This document shows, in pieces, positions 34,051 through 47,238 of a stretch of DNA of 64,000 nucleotides. The position numbers and the translations under genes were made by a program. The stretch lies in NCBI RefSeq assembly GCF_026210795.1, contig NC_089445.1:4092001-4156000 (forward strand). Reading direction: 5' to 3'. Origin of the DNA: Rhizophagus irregularis. Taxonomy: Eukaryota > Glomeromycota > Glomeromycetes > Glomerales > Glomeraceae. Numbering within the stretch: the first letter of the stretch is position 1; every line of letters begins with the position of its first letter. The notes beneath the pieces were generated by a model. That model was not told the origin of the DNA. It was given only the letters and a program-made list of their open reading frames with translations, and did not search any database.

Positions 34051-37000
34051 ACGATCGTAATTTCTGGCCCTCTCCTAACTTCAAAGATTTTGATACTTTT
34101 AAATATTGTGAAATTCCTTAATTTCATCTTGTTTCCTCGATGAAATCGTCGATTCCCGACTCTTCTTCAAGTGTATTTCAAGAGGTTATAAATAATAATT
34201 TGAAAATACTTTTTACAGAAATGATATTGAAAAAGAAATAAAAGAGATTTTGAAATTTGATATGAGAATGAATATTTTATATTTACAATTTTTTATACAG
34301 AACATTTTTTTTTTTTCGAAGCCTTTTATAATAAAACTTTTTTGTCAATCACTTTCATATTCTTTACTGGGCGTAAATTAAGTGTTTCAATTTACGGTTA
34401 ATCAATAAATCGCGTAATTATTGTTACATAAGTACTTTTTATTATCTGCTAATTGTTTTTAATAAACAGTAATGATCTTAGCTTCGGATAATATTCCTAC
34501 CGAAATTTTTTTTTCCCTTCCCCTTTTTTTATTAATTAATTTAACGCTATAATTATTTTAGTTTTACTAATTGAATCCTAATACATTTTAACAAGTTAAA
34601 ATTAAATGAACGTGAAAAAATGTACAAAATTTAGTAATTTGACCTTTTTTGAATAATACATATTATTAAAAATTTTCATATTATTATGAATAGAATACGT
34701 AAGCTATCATAAGCTTTAAGCATCTTGTAAACAAAAAAAAAAAATTTATTTAATAAGTTTTAGCCCCAAATTATTTGTTTACCCTAAAAATTTTTATAAT
34801 TTGTTAGTTGCCTCTGAACTTTGTGATAGAGAGAAAAAAAAAAGGTTTTATTACCTGATTTTAAAATCTATACCCTAAAAATTTAATAAATTATATATTA
34901 CACAAGTGCACAAATCTTTGTAATCCACTCTCATTTACTCACTCATATTTGAACTTATTTAATAACTATATCAGGAATAGTTCAGTAAAAATTTTAGAAT
35001 TGTTCATGAAATATAATATAACTATTTTTATCAAATTTTACTTTCCGGGTAATGACAATAAAGACAATATGTTTCAGATTTAGTAATTCTTAACGCCACT
35101 TACTGTACTGTATGTATATCAGATGCTCACGTAACCGTAGCATACAGTTTATTCGATCGTCGTATAAGGAAATTCATCATTTTGTCATATTGGAACAAAG
35201 AAAGAAAATAATTTTTTTTTTTTAAAAAAAATAAAATACTTTACTTTTTCTCCTCTCAGGGAGACAAGTGCATTTAAATTTAAAATATCTTATCTGTTAT
35301 TATATGCATTCGGATTATTTGGTTATCCACCAAACTTATTTCGTTAAATTCAGTAATTACCCTCCTAAATTTTAGCATACAGACAATTAAATAATAGATT
35401 TTCTTACATTATGGATGAAGAATTCAAAAAAAAAGAAAAAAAATTATCCAATCAAAAATAGTCCTAAATAAAAAATCAAACATGCTGTTTGATAATTTCT
35501 ATATTCGCATCTAATCAGAGCCAAGAATAAACTTCAATACTCTCACTTCTAGATATGGCCAATCGATTACAGAAGCGATAACATCTAATCTAATCAATAA
35601 TCTGAAACTGTTGTAGTATAATAAAATTCATCAATCATATAAGTTAAATATCGAAACTTTAAATCTTTACAATGAAATTATTCTTGTACTAGAAACAAAT
35701 GCAAATTTTTTAATTTTAATACTTTTAGTAACCCCGTACGTATAGTATTTTATTTTTATATTTTACTGAAATTTAAATTTTTAAAAACTCGGAAAGTCCA
35801 TACTCCATATTTCGTACAGGAATTGCTCACTGGAAAATATCATTTGTTCGATTAATTAATTGGTCAATAAATTTTTGACTAAGATCGACTCTAACGGGTA
35901 AAAGTGCATCCGCGCAGCGTATGTACATTGTTTTAAATTTCCCGATACGCGCGATATTTCATAATGGCGCTTACCATATTTGACTTTTATATATAAAAGA
36001 GAATAATGTGCGCTCTGAATTTTTAACACTGGCAATAATCGAACAATTTTATCGACTTTGACTAAATCACGCGGAATCATATCACGTGATGTGTAAAAAA
36101 ATTTTTTATTGATTTATTTTTTCGATTTTATTTGAAAAAATCAAAATTTATACGCTCGTCTCTAATTACTGGTAAATGTTTAAACCATACTATCATATAA
36201 AAATAAAAGAAAAAATCCAATTGTCAAATAGAAATGGAATTGTAAAGCAAAATCGCCAAATCCAAAACAAATTATCAGAATAAATGAAATTATAAGGTCT
36301 AAAATTATAAAATGCGGCCAGATGTGATTAATTCTTGTCAACAAATGAACCAGACAAGAACCAAAATTAAGAGACATGCTAAGGGTGATTAAAACCAAAG
36401 AGACACGATCCAAAGACAAGAGATACACCAAGGGTGATAAAATGAAATTTAAAGAAATGAAGTTAAAAGAAATGAAATTGAAAAATGAAAACAAAAACAA
36501 CAAAAAAAATTGAAATATAAAAACCTAACAAAAAAAAAGTTTAAAACTAACGGAACAAAAATGTGCCAGGATAAAACCTAGAAAAAGAAGGGAAAAATGA
36601 ACTAGTTAGTTAAAGAGGATAAATTCCAGATCCAAAGAACACCAAACAACCTGAAATACGCGAAACTTCTCGTTTATTAGGATCTAGGACACGTAACTAA
36701 AACTTTTAAAAATCTGCAAAAAAAAAGAAAAGATTAATTAAGGAATAAATACATAAAATACAAATAAAAAAAAAACAAAAAAAAAAATCTACCAAAAAAG
36801 AAAAGAAAGCGCTTAAGAAAACGTATTACAATTTTTAATTTTATTTTATCTTATTAAAATTATAGAGAAACGAAAACGGATGAAGTTACAAAAACCACAA
36901 ATGTAAACAAGTAAATGATTACGTAACACAACAAATCATGTGGACAAACTCTAATACTTTTCGAATAGACTTTGCCGATCAGGGTCGACTCTTAAATTTG

Positions 37001-38179
37001 TGATATACGGTTTTTTTTTGTTGTGATGATGTTAGAGGCTTTAAAAAAAACCACAAAAAGACCATCATGTAAATAAATGTCTCTAAATTTTTATAGCTTT
37101 TAAATGTATAGTCATAAAAAATAAATAAAATCGATGTGAGAAGTTAATTCAAAATATGATGATAGCGATAAGCTAAACGCCCATTGTAGTGTTTTGAAAA
37201 TAAGTTTGCAAGGAGGAACAGTTGTTATACGCCTTTTGAAAATAAATTTTCCCTTACGATGATAACTCAAGGATTCCTTCTTACAATAACGCAAGATAGA
37301 ATTACGTTGCTGGGAAGATAGACGAATTTTAAATTTCTTATTTTAAATTAGAAATTTTCATAAGTTGAAATGAATAAAAATTGTAAATGAGAAGTGAGAA
37401 ATATTAAGCTAAGATAAATATTTTAAGAATAAAATTTGATGTTTTATTTCAAAAGAGTAAAAATTTGAATTAAGTAAATCATGTTCTGATTGATATTTCC
37501 GTGGATTGTTCAGAACAAAAAATATTATAAATGAGCAATTAAATCGTGTGAATGGTATAACATATAAGAAGAACGATTTTGTAATGTTAAAAAAATGCTT
37601 TAGTCCCATACTCTTTCTTAATCAATCGTTTTACGGTCAATTAAAGAATTTGCTTGAACAGGAGTTGAATATAGATGTGATCGATACTGTTGCGATATAA
37701 GTTTAGATAGCCACGATATCTCGTACAGAAGCATCTTTTTTGTAATGAAGCGTCCATTCTCGAAGAAAGAATGTCAAAATTTATGTCGTTACATGACCGA
37801 GGTTCTACATTGAAACGACTAGAAAAAAATACATATGTAATTTCGGTTGATTGTGTAACGTAATTTCATTCTTTGATCTTTGACTGTTGTTTTATCAAAT
37901 AACCTATAGTGACGAGAGAAACTGTATGACTTAGGACAATACACGTAATACGCGTGTAATCACATCTGTTATCTGATTCACTATTCTAACCTTGCGATGA
38001 CGCGTATCCAACCTTTGATCCAGTAAGTTTCCTACACTTCCAGTAAAAATGTAACTATTAAATCAAGGCGTAAAGAATAACGAAAATGAACTATATTAAA
38101 TATAAATAAATACCTAGCATCATTGTATTCTCATGGTATAATCTCTATTATTGGTATATTTTTCCATTATTATTAATTC
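34051..38179. other. long gene-poor AT-rich region
   Basis: More than 4 kb without a supported gene. It has A-rich and T-rich simple sequence (36420-36800 is purine-rich on the plus strand, generating a spurious hydrophobic frame on the minus strand). A 64-codon plus frame at 37506-37700 overlaps an equally long minus frame; neither is convincing. Confidence 0.4.
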
Positions 38180-39310
38180 ATATTCGAGATTATGGTCTAT
38201 CTACCTTAATTCGAATAAATTTGGCTTTATTCCTGAGTTGATCGACTTCGAGTTCTAAGACCTTCAGCATATAATCTTTTCTTTTTAAGTCTAAAATCAT
38301 AAGATTCTAAATAATTTCTTCAGTAAACATATCCTTCATTTCCCATCAAAGCGTACCATGTTTGAAATGTTTATATAGTACTAAGTTTGAACTTCTTTCA
38401 AGTTTCTTGAACCATAAAGTTGTCGTGTGGTTCTCCTATAGATTAATTAATAAAAATGCCAAGGATATTCAACTAGATAATTGCGCATAAAGGACTATAT
38501 ACGTAATACATTTATCTAGTCGGGTGGGTACTTTTCTGTCCTAAAATCATTGTTCCAGTTGTTCTTAATAATTTGTGTCGAAGTATGAATCGATTATTCA
38601 GTAGTCCTAACTTCTGATGTATTATTTACCAGCTCGATTGTACTTCAAGTCTTATACTTGTCTATGCCTATCTGATCAATATCACCCCGAAAAGTGGGTA
38701 AATACCATTCAAGTTCAACGCAGATAAATAAAACGTTTCAAATAACCTTATTCGTATACTCATCCTTAGAAATTCCTTGACGGCCAGATATGTCTTTAGT
38801 TGCAATATCTGAGATAGTAAATTATATTGAGACAAAAAAATAATTTCGTCGAGTCGAATATATGTGACAGTACATAAATTTGCAAGTATCCTGGCTTTAA
38901 AAAAAGTTCATAAGTAAGTTAAATCCCCAGGAATTAATTCAACTCCACGGCTCCAACATAACAAGTTCAGAGATTACAAATACTAATTGGTCTGTTTTGG
39001 TAATAAGCGCCATAATCTCTTGACGCAAGTTGGTTATCAATCTAGTCAATCTGAAGAACTACAATGCAAATATAACATACACTAACTGCATATATACCAT
39101 CCTGTTGATTATAGTGATAAGAAACATCATCCATTTTAATTCAAAATAAATTGTTACATATCTAAATCATTAAAAAAATATGTGAAAAAGCTTACTTGAC
39201 TCCATGAAGAACGTTGATATTGTTTGAACACGAGCCATTGCAATGATAGTATCTTGAAAGTTGGTATCACCAGCATGATATGTCGCCTTGTATCAGCTAA
39301 TGACGAGACT
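38180..39310 (-). pseudogene. decayed multi-exon gene, family not recognised
   Basis: Four minus-strand patches have clear coding character. About 39290-39197 reads YKATYHAGDTNFQDTIIAMA and RVQTISTFFMESS, ending at a GTAAGC donor. About 39045-38945 reads LTRLITNLRQEIMALITKTD. About 38655-38520 reads STIELVNNTSEVRTT with stops. 38330-38206 reads MKDMFTEEII, a TAG, then LDLKRKDYMLKVLELEVDQL and a GTAGAT donor. The last patch looks like a coiled coil. In-frame stops and missing junctions show decay. Confidence 0.45.
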
Positions 39311-39676
39311 TTTATTTCATTTTTACATTAATGCATGTGTATAAATTTCCCCTTTGGAAGATTTAAACCATCAAAATTTTGTATATCTTTCATCATCGGC
39401 TCGACTGATCAATATCAACTCTTTGTTAATAAAATTATTTTGATCTCTTCGATATTATGATTCACGTGAGTTCCAAATTCGTAAATTCTATCGTAATGAC
39501 GGAAAGAAATAATCAAAGAAATTGTTAATCAATCCCAATCCTTTTACATGGCTTCGTGAGATCTTGATTGATCATTATCATGAGATGTCCATAACGTACT
39601 TCTTCTTTTTAAGTATATTCTTTGTTTTGTTTCGAAAACTTGTTTTATATATCGCATTTCTACACTGTTCATGTCA

Positions 39677-39999
39677 GGTATGTGTACATTCCCTCACGTT
39701 CAGTAGTTTCACGCAAAGCAAAAAACTTCCGTAATTATCGCGACAAAATTTTCAGTAAAGTCATTAGTCAAATGAACAGTTATAATAAAAAGAAGTGCAC
39801 CGACTACGGAAAACCAGTAACTGCCAAAGCCTTTGATTGCCTTCAGTAAGAACTAAAGTGCGATCTTGCACTTTTACCACAGCATTATTACGTCATTCAG
39901 TTTAGTAATGCCCATGATTTTACCCGCCTTTCTTCCATCGGTTTTCTCTTTGCTGATATTTGGCATCAACCAATATTCCTCGAATTATGTCGCTTTTGA
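39677..39999 (+). pseudogene. decayed exon on plus strand, family not recognised
   Basis: A plus-strand frame reads YIPSRSVVSRKAKNFRNYRD, KIFSKVISQMNSYNKKKCTD and YGKPVTAKAFDCLQ, then TAA. The same frame then stays open for 49 more codons (ELKCDLALLPQHYYVIQFSN, AHDFTRLSSIGFLFADIWHQ) until TGA at 39997-39999. One nonsense codon therefore splits an otherwise coherent stretch of over 100 codons. Additional fragments occur to about 40180 (DRFAFVENKACAF, RVAKAIDEIKMLKAS). I cannot name the family. Confidence 0.4.
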
Positions 40000-41569
40000 A
40001 TAATTTATTATATGATTTCGCTTGGTTCACATTCTTAAGGTGCCAATGATAGATTTGCCTTTGTCGAGAATAAAGCTTGCGCTTTCGTAACATAAAGCTA
40101 TAAATGATTTTAATGATTAGAGACTTCCCTTAGAGTTGCAAAAGCTATAGACGAAATTAAAATGCTGAAAGCTTCCTGAAAATAAAACGGAGCAAAATCA
40201 TCAGTTCCATTTAAATACATCTAGCTATGCCTGAAACTGAACTATATTCTCTTTTAAATAAGATGGGATCTTGGAACGTTCTATTATAATATTTGACGGT
40301 ATTTTTTTGTCAAACATCAGTAGCTTCAACAATACATTCTGTTTTATATGGTCGGTTTTGCGCCATAATTATTAAACCACCAGTAATCTAGCATTATAAT
40401 TTTAATAAGATTATTTTAAAAGTTGACCAAATATAAGTTCCGACGCGTATACATTTTCTTTGTGAATTTCGATGGGTATATCATTACAATTATTATCCCA
40501 TTAACATAATATCCATAGAAGGATCACGAATTTGTTGACAACAACATTTATCAAGATTTCATCTATTGTTTTATTTAAACTTGTATATATATATAAATAA
40601 AGTAAGTTTTCTGTAAACTACTGCCCGTCGTAAATTCGTTAATGCTTGAATAAGTAACAGATCTTAAAAAATGTTCGATTTGTGTTTCTTGGTGAATTTG
40701 GTTTTTAAAATTCTGTTAATTCATCCGTAATCTGCTCACGTCCTTTAAATCAATTTATCAATCTCTAAATGCTTGATATCAATAAAAGATGACGTTCTTT
40801 CAAGTCGGTCATTAGAGCTATTATAAATATTCTCTTTTTTCGTAATTTAAAATCTTATAGGGACTTGAAGGAAAAGTATTCGCTTCCTTTAATGGTGTTA
40901 TAATAACCTTGCCTAATGGTTCATTACAATGATCGTGATCTTCGGTTTGTGAATGATATTTATTTTTATGTCGTTTCGTTTTGTGTTGATTCGAAGTTCT
41001 ATGACGAAGAAATACTAGCTGAAGTGACATTATTAGAAGTTTCGTTGGAAACAACTTGTTAGAGGAAGCTTCGCTAGAAGCGATTGCCTGAAATAGTTTC
41101 ACTTGAAGAAGGCTTAGAACAAACAGATTCTGACAAATGTGAAAGCCATCGGCTTACACGTTTTTATGGTTATATCGAGATTTTTGATTATCTAGAATCA
41201 TCGGCCTGGTTACACGATCAGACACCTAAATTCAAAATTTTTTTGCGCACATAACATATGCGCAAGCTCTAAAATCATGTGTGCATTTACCGCTTAAAAG
41301 ATATGCCGGCTATTTAAGAATTAAGACCCGTAAAAAAATATTTACATGTCCTACCTGCTAAAAATACTTATGTACAATTTACTAATGAAAATTAAAAATT
41401 CACTCTTGTGAATTTACTACATTTCCCACTCATCTTGCTTTTAATTATTGTGTGCTTTTTCACAGTTAGTCTTTTATATGCAAATTTTGAGCTATATGTA
41501 GTATGTTACCATCTTTCAATATTTAAATTGATGTACACTGCGCCTACTGCGCCGATCCAATTATCCAAT
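40000..41569. other. spacer with weak coding traces
   Basis: A 93-codon minus frame at 40821-41102 overlaps a Ser-rich, stop-containing frame and shows no family resemblance. Otherwise AT-rich sequence without recognised features. Confidence 0.35.
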
Positions 41570-41761
41570 TTACACTTCAACGACTTCAACGATAGAAAAG
41601 GATCTTTCGGAGGGAAATAAACCATAATTACGACAATTAGTGTATGATAACTGATAAGGAGACAACTGGATAATCGTTACATCGGATTCCTTGATTTGCA
41701 CGTAAGAAGGAATTGCTACCAACAACCAAAACATTGATAGGATCTTGGATAATAAAATCAA
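41570..41761 (-). CDS. small secreted protein candidate (63 aa)
   Basis: ATG at 41761. Residues 1-20 form a good secretion signal (hydrophobic core ILSMFWLLVAIPSYV), followed by a polar mature part of about 43 residues (TIIQLSPYQLSYTNCRNYGL, FPSERSFSIVEVVEV) with one Cys. It ends in TAA. No introns are needed. Small secreted proteins are common in AM fungi and some act on the host, but this one has no recognised domain. The short length leaves a real chance that it is random. Confidence 0.4.
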   Translation of the reverse strand: MILLSKILSMFWLLVAIPSYVQIKESDVTIIQLSPYQLSYTNCRNYGLFPSERSFSIVEVVEV

Positions 41762-42191
41762 TTTAAATAGTCGAATGTAAATTATATAATAGAAAATAAA
41801 GAAATCAAATATGAAACTATAATACGAAAGTTAAGACAATAAACGTATTTGTTGAAATTGTCAAACACGCGTTATATGCGCTAAAAAAAATATATTTGCT
41901 ATTATAAAGTAATCCAAGCAATCCTCTATCTCCTCTATTTTAGCATTTCAAAATATCGCGTAATGTCACTTAATGTTGCGTCAGTCGCGTTACGTTCGTT
42001 GTCCGTTGTCCGTTATGCACATTTACGTATATGTTTCGGTACTTTGCATTACCATTTAATTGTGCTCAGGGGCAGATTAGTTTTTTTTTAATATGCAAGA
42101 ACGAGGTTCTTTTCCCACATTCCAGAAGTTATATTCAAGCCAGAAAGTGGTATATATTTTTTTTATCAGTATTCAGTACTGTATAGATGTA

Positions 42192-42358
42192 CAGTATAGA
42201 GAATTTGACATAACGAATCACGTGATGCTTATCCAATAAAATATGTCAATTTTCTGAAGTAACCAATCAAATCTTTCAAATTCTTCGCCAACTTGTTATA
42301 ACGAAATTTGAGGTGCAGAACGGATTCTTCGCTATATCAATGATTCAAGGGTAAACTG
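42192..42358. mobile_element. degenerate mariner/pogo-like MITE (167 bp)
   Basis: TA dinucleotides flank both ends (42190-42191, 42359-42360). Left end CAGTATAGAGAATTTGACAT pairs loosely with right end CAGTTTACCCTTGAATCATT; both lead into ATA(A/G)CGAA words. Less well preserved than 28928 and 32691. Confidence 0.5.
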
Positions 42359-42360
42359 TA

Positions 42361-43976
42361 CATCCTTCTAATCCATTTATTAAAAAAGAACAAAGTGATA
42401 CCTTTGTGTTTCCACTTTACCCTACGGTAAATCTCTTGTCCTCAAATTTATAATTCTTATCTCAAGGACATTAATTTATAGCGGTGGCAAGCTAACGTAA
42501 TTGAGGATCAATTTGTAGTTGAAGATTATTAATTATTTTATAGTTTCTTTTAAAATAATAAAATTTTATTAAATGTAATACGCGCATCGTGCAGGGAAAA
42601 AAAATCGAGAATTTTGTTTTTTGCCATTTCCAAATAAAATTGGTCTCACAAGGCCATAAATTTAAATAAATTTAAATATTCGATAGATGAGTCGTTTGGT
42701 CATATAAATATTAGGATACTGATAAATTTTATGTAGGCATCGGAAAATCCGTAATAAACTTTAATACTGATAATCCCAAAAATGGATTAGGAAGAAAATT
42801 CTTCCCTTATTCGATAAATCAGTTGAACGACATCGCTATTGATTGTCCAATCATACATTATTTGTACTATCTCCCGATATTAAGTTTAAACTTTACATTA
42901 ATATTTTTTTCAAATGCAAATTCAATTAATTCAATAGGTATACAGTAAGTTTGTAAGATTGTTTCAATATGCAGCATTGCAGCACAAACTATAAATCAAA
43001 TTACATCTAAAAAAGGTTGTTAAAATTTAATTTAATCATTAATGGAATAAATCAATTGAATGTTTCGAATGTATATTTATGGAAAATTACATACATATCA
43101 TTTCAACATTCATATATATATATATATATATAACACATGTAAATAGAATTTCTTAATTTAAACATCGATAATGCGAGATCATGGAGGAATTATCAGCATT
43201 ACTACTGTTGGTTTTGGAAGTAATGTAAGTAGATTTGTAGATTTACGAAGAATATACGATTGCTCAGTAATTTAAGACTACCGCATTTCCATGGAAAGAC
43301 ACCATGAATCTTTATAATGAGATGATGATTTCCCGTATCCATTATACTTATTATACTTAGTAATAAACACGCGATTAGCACGTATATCACATTCTGTCCA
43401 TTGTTTCTAATTCGTTTGACATATAACATATAAGTTTCAGAAATAAAAAGTGATAATCGTAATCGTTTCTTTGATAAAGAAGATAAGGATCTCATGCAAA
43501 TTTTGTACTAAAAATGAAGTCTATCTTTATTATACGAATGATCATTAAAATTACACCTTGTCTATTATTCTATAATCGTATAATTCTAAATGAAAATTCT
43601 AATAAAATTTCGAAATCAGTTAATTTTTGCCCTAACTAGCTCTTGACCGTCACGAAATAAAATAATGAAATTGAAAATATCTTTTTCTTTTGCACCTTCA
43701 AGTTATTCAGTATGGTTGGCTCAATGTCGATATATCGATGATGGACTGATGATGGTCAGTAATCCCGCACTCGCGATTCCCTTAAATAGGATCAAAGGTT
43801 CTTTTTTTTCAAGTTATATAAAATTCTGAAACTTTATTTAACATTGTATGTGGTGGCGGTAGTGATGGTGGGTATAGTAATTATCCAATCGGTATTATGT
43901 ATACACCGATGGATTTTTTTGTAAATTACTCTACCGGTATAAAAAAAAGTATAAAAAAGTATAAAATCCATGGCAA
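42361..43976. other. AT-rich spacer
   Basis: Contains a (TA)n run at about 43112-43132 and a 97-codon minus frame at 43202-43495 with one hydrophobic segment (VIYVLIACLLLSIISI) that I cannot assign and regard as unproven. Confidence 0.35.
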
Positions 43977-45716
43977 TCAAAACCAACTAACATTTAAATA
44001 TATATATACCACTATGAACAATCTCCTTATTTTTGCTTCTGTTTTTGGGGGTCCACTATGGATCGCAAATGTAAAATTTGTGATGCGCAGATATGCTTGT
44101 GTCAACCTCGTCGATCTTGAAAAAATATCGTCAACTGTATAATTCCCTACCTCAAAAGTATTGGATCTTACCATGACATATTTGGTAATTTTTACGGTTG
44201 ATTTCAGCTTTTCAATTTGAGCAGGCTTGGTGAACAACTGAAATTTTTGTCCCGGAAAGACAACATAGGATCCGTTCATCAAATCTTCTATTAACATCTG
44301 ACCGCTAATCCCGATAAACTGCATGATAGATACTTTTATTGATTTTACCCGTTCATCACTCCAGTCAAGCCTCAGCAAACCATTTGGAATTGATTGATTG
44401 AACGGCATCGATCAGAGATCGTCTTATCAGCAGCAAACTCCCACTCCCCCAAATCCAATTCCTGATGAGGACAAGAAACACACATCACATTTTCTACTTT
44501 CGCGTAACTTTTGGATTTGCTTAGAGGACAGAATGATTCACCCTAATACATAAAAAGTGGGAATTATACGACAGTTGGGATCACAAAAACTGAAAATATA
44601 TATTGACTTACCATTTGTGACATATCCCGAGACCTTTGTTCAACCCGTCCACAATGTGGGAGAAAACAAAGCCCTCATATGCGTAGACAAATTTATTATT
44701 CTTAAGGCACCGTATCGCATGACTGCCTTTTCTATAGCTGTCAGCTTTTTCTTCTGTTTACACGTTTTTGAATTTTTGGACACATTCGTCGTGAAGATAT
44801 CCTCAGCAGATTTGCCTGAAGGTAGACTCCATTTCTGCAAGTTGTTAGGGGAGAAATCACGAACACTGTCCGGATCAGGAAATGTCATCATTGTCGCCAT
44901 CTTCATCTTCATCATTCGCCGATGTTAATGACGATTCATCATCTTCACTTTCGTCTGATGGTGTGAAATCTAATGGAGTTGATTTCGCGATTTTTGTTCT
45001 GTTAGGTAAGGTATTCCCTGAAATTTGTAAAATATATACTGACTCTTATTCCCGATGATGATTTCTCCTTTAGCTTTTCTTCATGAAAACGCACTCGCTT
45101 TGTTCGTTTTTGTTCTTCGTCGTTTTGAAGTATCAAAATGAGAGATAATTAGTTCTATTGATATTCAACTCTTAGCAAGAGAAATTCGCATACGCACTTC
45201 GTAATCAGAATCAATTTCTTCGTTTGGCGAGCATGATGGTTCAGCATAATTAATTTTGGCTCGCTTTCTGAATGAAAATCTGGAAGAAGGTCCTCCATCC
45301 TATGTCATAAAAAACAATATAGTCATGATTAATATGCCCTTTCCATAACTAAAAAAATTTGACCATAATCGCGAATTTACCAACCTCAAGCCAATGCGTG
45401 TTTGATTCCACAAGCTGTTTCCAAGCTTACCTTCAAAGCTTTAACTGTACAAGCAGATGTGATACTGACATTAATATCAAAAGCTGTATCAAATCCACGT
45501 TGCTCCTGTTCTTTTCGAAGTTTATCCATAATACTTTCACTGCAGCTGAAGAGAACGATTTCTCGAAATCCGTTAGAATCTTGTCCAATTTGTTATAGCT
45601 CCGTAGCGATGCATATATCACTCTTAATATCATTGATGGAATCTAAAACAGAGATAATTGACCAATGTCCGTATTTCGTTTCACTGAGATATTTTGTTAC
45701 GATAGTCTTAACCATC
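43977..45716 (-). pseudogene. multi-exon AM-fungal family gene with several lesions
   Basis: Read on the minus strand. From 45715: MVKTIVTKYLSETKYGHWSI, a TAA after ATEL, then SNGFREIVLFSCSESIMDKL and GFDTAFDINVSITSACTVKA. Next (from about 45299): GGPSSRFSFRKRAKINYAEP. About 45110-45050: EEQKRTKRVRFHEEKLKEKS. About 45018-44890: an acidic stretch (SDESEDDESSLTSANDEDED), then a one-base shift into PDPDSVRDFSPNNLQKWSLP and KKKLTAIEKAVMRYGALRII. About 44543-44400: ESFCPLSKSKSYAKVENVMC and GEWEFAADKTISDRC. 44408-43977 then reads SIPNGLLRLDWSDERVKSIK and QFIGISGQMLIEDLMNGSYV. The last two overlap out of frame at an ATCAATCAAT run, a likely slippage deletion. This order of blocks is one I remember from a common Rhizophagus family of unknown function. 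At least three disabling changes. Confidence 0.65.
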
Positions 45717-45863
45717 CTAAAAAAAGAAATAAAATTGAGTTAAATTGTAGTAATTATAAATTAAACGTGTCGCATCACTGGGTTTAACTTCCTTTAAACT
45801 CCCCAAGTAAATAATTAATTTGACAACAAATTTACAAATCGTTGACTAAGCATATGAACATTC

Positions 45864-45888
45864 TTCGTCATACTGTACATATGACGAA
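45864..45888. repeat. short perfect hairpin
   Basis: TTCGTCATA, a 7-base loop, then TATGACGAA. It lies just upstream of the pseudogene; no element ends or duplications were seen. Confidence 0.5.
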
Positions 45889-45993
45889 CAGACACTACCA
45901 TCTATATAATTCAATTATACGCTTGATAACAATAGTAATTCACCTTCGACTCAAGTAAAATAAGTAAAATTTTAAATAAGTCGAAAACAGCAC

Positions 45994-46170
45994 GCAGGGA
46001 TCAGTTCTTGATCAAGTACTTCTCTAGAGACTGGCATCTGACACAGGACATAATGGCCATATGCCAGTAGAACACTAGCATGTAAGGATCAGGACTTCGG
46101 AAATGCTTCCCTGGAGACTAGCACCAAACATCTAACGCAGGACGTAATGGGCACGCCAGTAGAGATACGC
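45994..46170. repeat. tandem duplication of about 90 bp, diverged
   Basis: Two copies share GGATCAG, CTTCTCTAGAGACT/CTTCCCTGGAGACTAGCA, GACATAATGG/GACGTAATGG and GCCAGTAGA. Non-coding. Confidence 0.65.
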
Positions 46171-47238
46171 TTGACTAACCGTCTATATGATATGTAATTT
46201 CTCTCCATTGACGTTGTGTTAATTCATATTTCATAATCTATGTTTTCTATTGTCGTTATGTCCAAGTCTTCTATTGCCTTAAGTCACTTGTCTCCCAAAA
46301 CACCCTTGCTGCTTAATTCATGCACATAAAATGGAAAAATATACGTTGTCTGAACTTACATCATTTCAGATTTTAAAGATTAAGGTGCTTTCTTGGCGTT
46401 CTTAAAACAACATTTCATAAATGAGAGAAGTACAGCTACGCAGCCGCTAAAGTTTGAACAAAAGTGCCGACTGCAAAATTATGCACAAGATCTATGTATT
46501 AAAAAAACAAATACATTTAAAAATATTTATTAAACTTTATATTATAATTTAAAAAATATAAATACCCTCATTTTAAAGGTGAGAATTATGGAAAACAAGC
46601 GTGAAGGAAGAGTAAACCACGAAAGATCTTATCATCTTATCTGGAGTTGCAGATCGTTTAATTTAGTTTAAATGATAGCCACTGAACATCTACTAGAAGT
46701 TTTTTTTCCCAAGCTATTATTTAGCCATATAAAAATAGAGCTTTTGCTCAATTCTATGCGTTACCCAGTGTGAAGTCCATAATATATTTAGAGTACGATG
46801 AAACACGAAACTGTTTGATAATAAAGTGGAATAATAATGTATATTTTAGTCGTGTATTTACCAAGTGGAATTTTTCAATAAATTAATCAATTTATTGATA
46901 TTTGTTTCCATAGTAATAATTTATTGCATGCTACCTATGGATTATTATAAAGATTCTTCTATCACCAGCCAAAAGTTTAATTTCGATAATAGAGTTAACC
47001 AATCATATTAGATAAGAATGTAATATCTTGCTAAATTTGTTAGTTAATTATACTGTAATTTAGTTATATAATATAGTATTATAAAAAAAAAAAGTCATAA
47101 ACATATAGTATTAAATAGTATTAAAGATATTATTATAATTTATTATAGGAATTACTTCACAGCTTGAACTACATCATCTATCATTAGTGTTATTATTGAA
47201 ATTCAATTTTAGCAGCAAATACTTTTAAGAACGACTTT
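46171..47238. other. AT-rich spacer
   Basis: No gene or repeat recognised. Confidence 0.35.

Noticed and set aside
36180-36503. 107-codon minus frame with many hydrophobic residues
   Set aside because: It lies over purine-rich simple sequence on the plus strand, which automatically gives Phe/Leu/Ile codons on the other strand; no conserved motif.
40821-41102. 93-codon minus frame
   Set aside because: A neighbouring frame with stops looks equally protein-like and no family could be recognised; not enough support for a gene.
43202-43495. 97-codon minus frame with one hydrophobic segment
   Set aside because: Plausible codons but a second frame over the same bases looks equally coding-like; no homology recognised.
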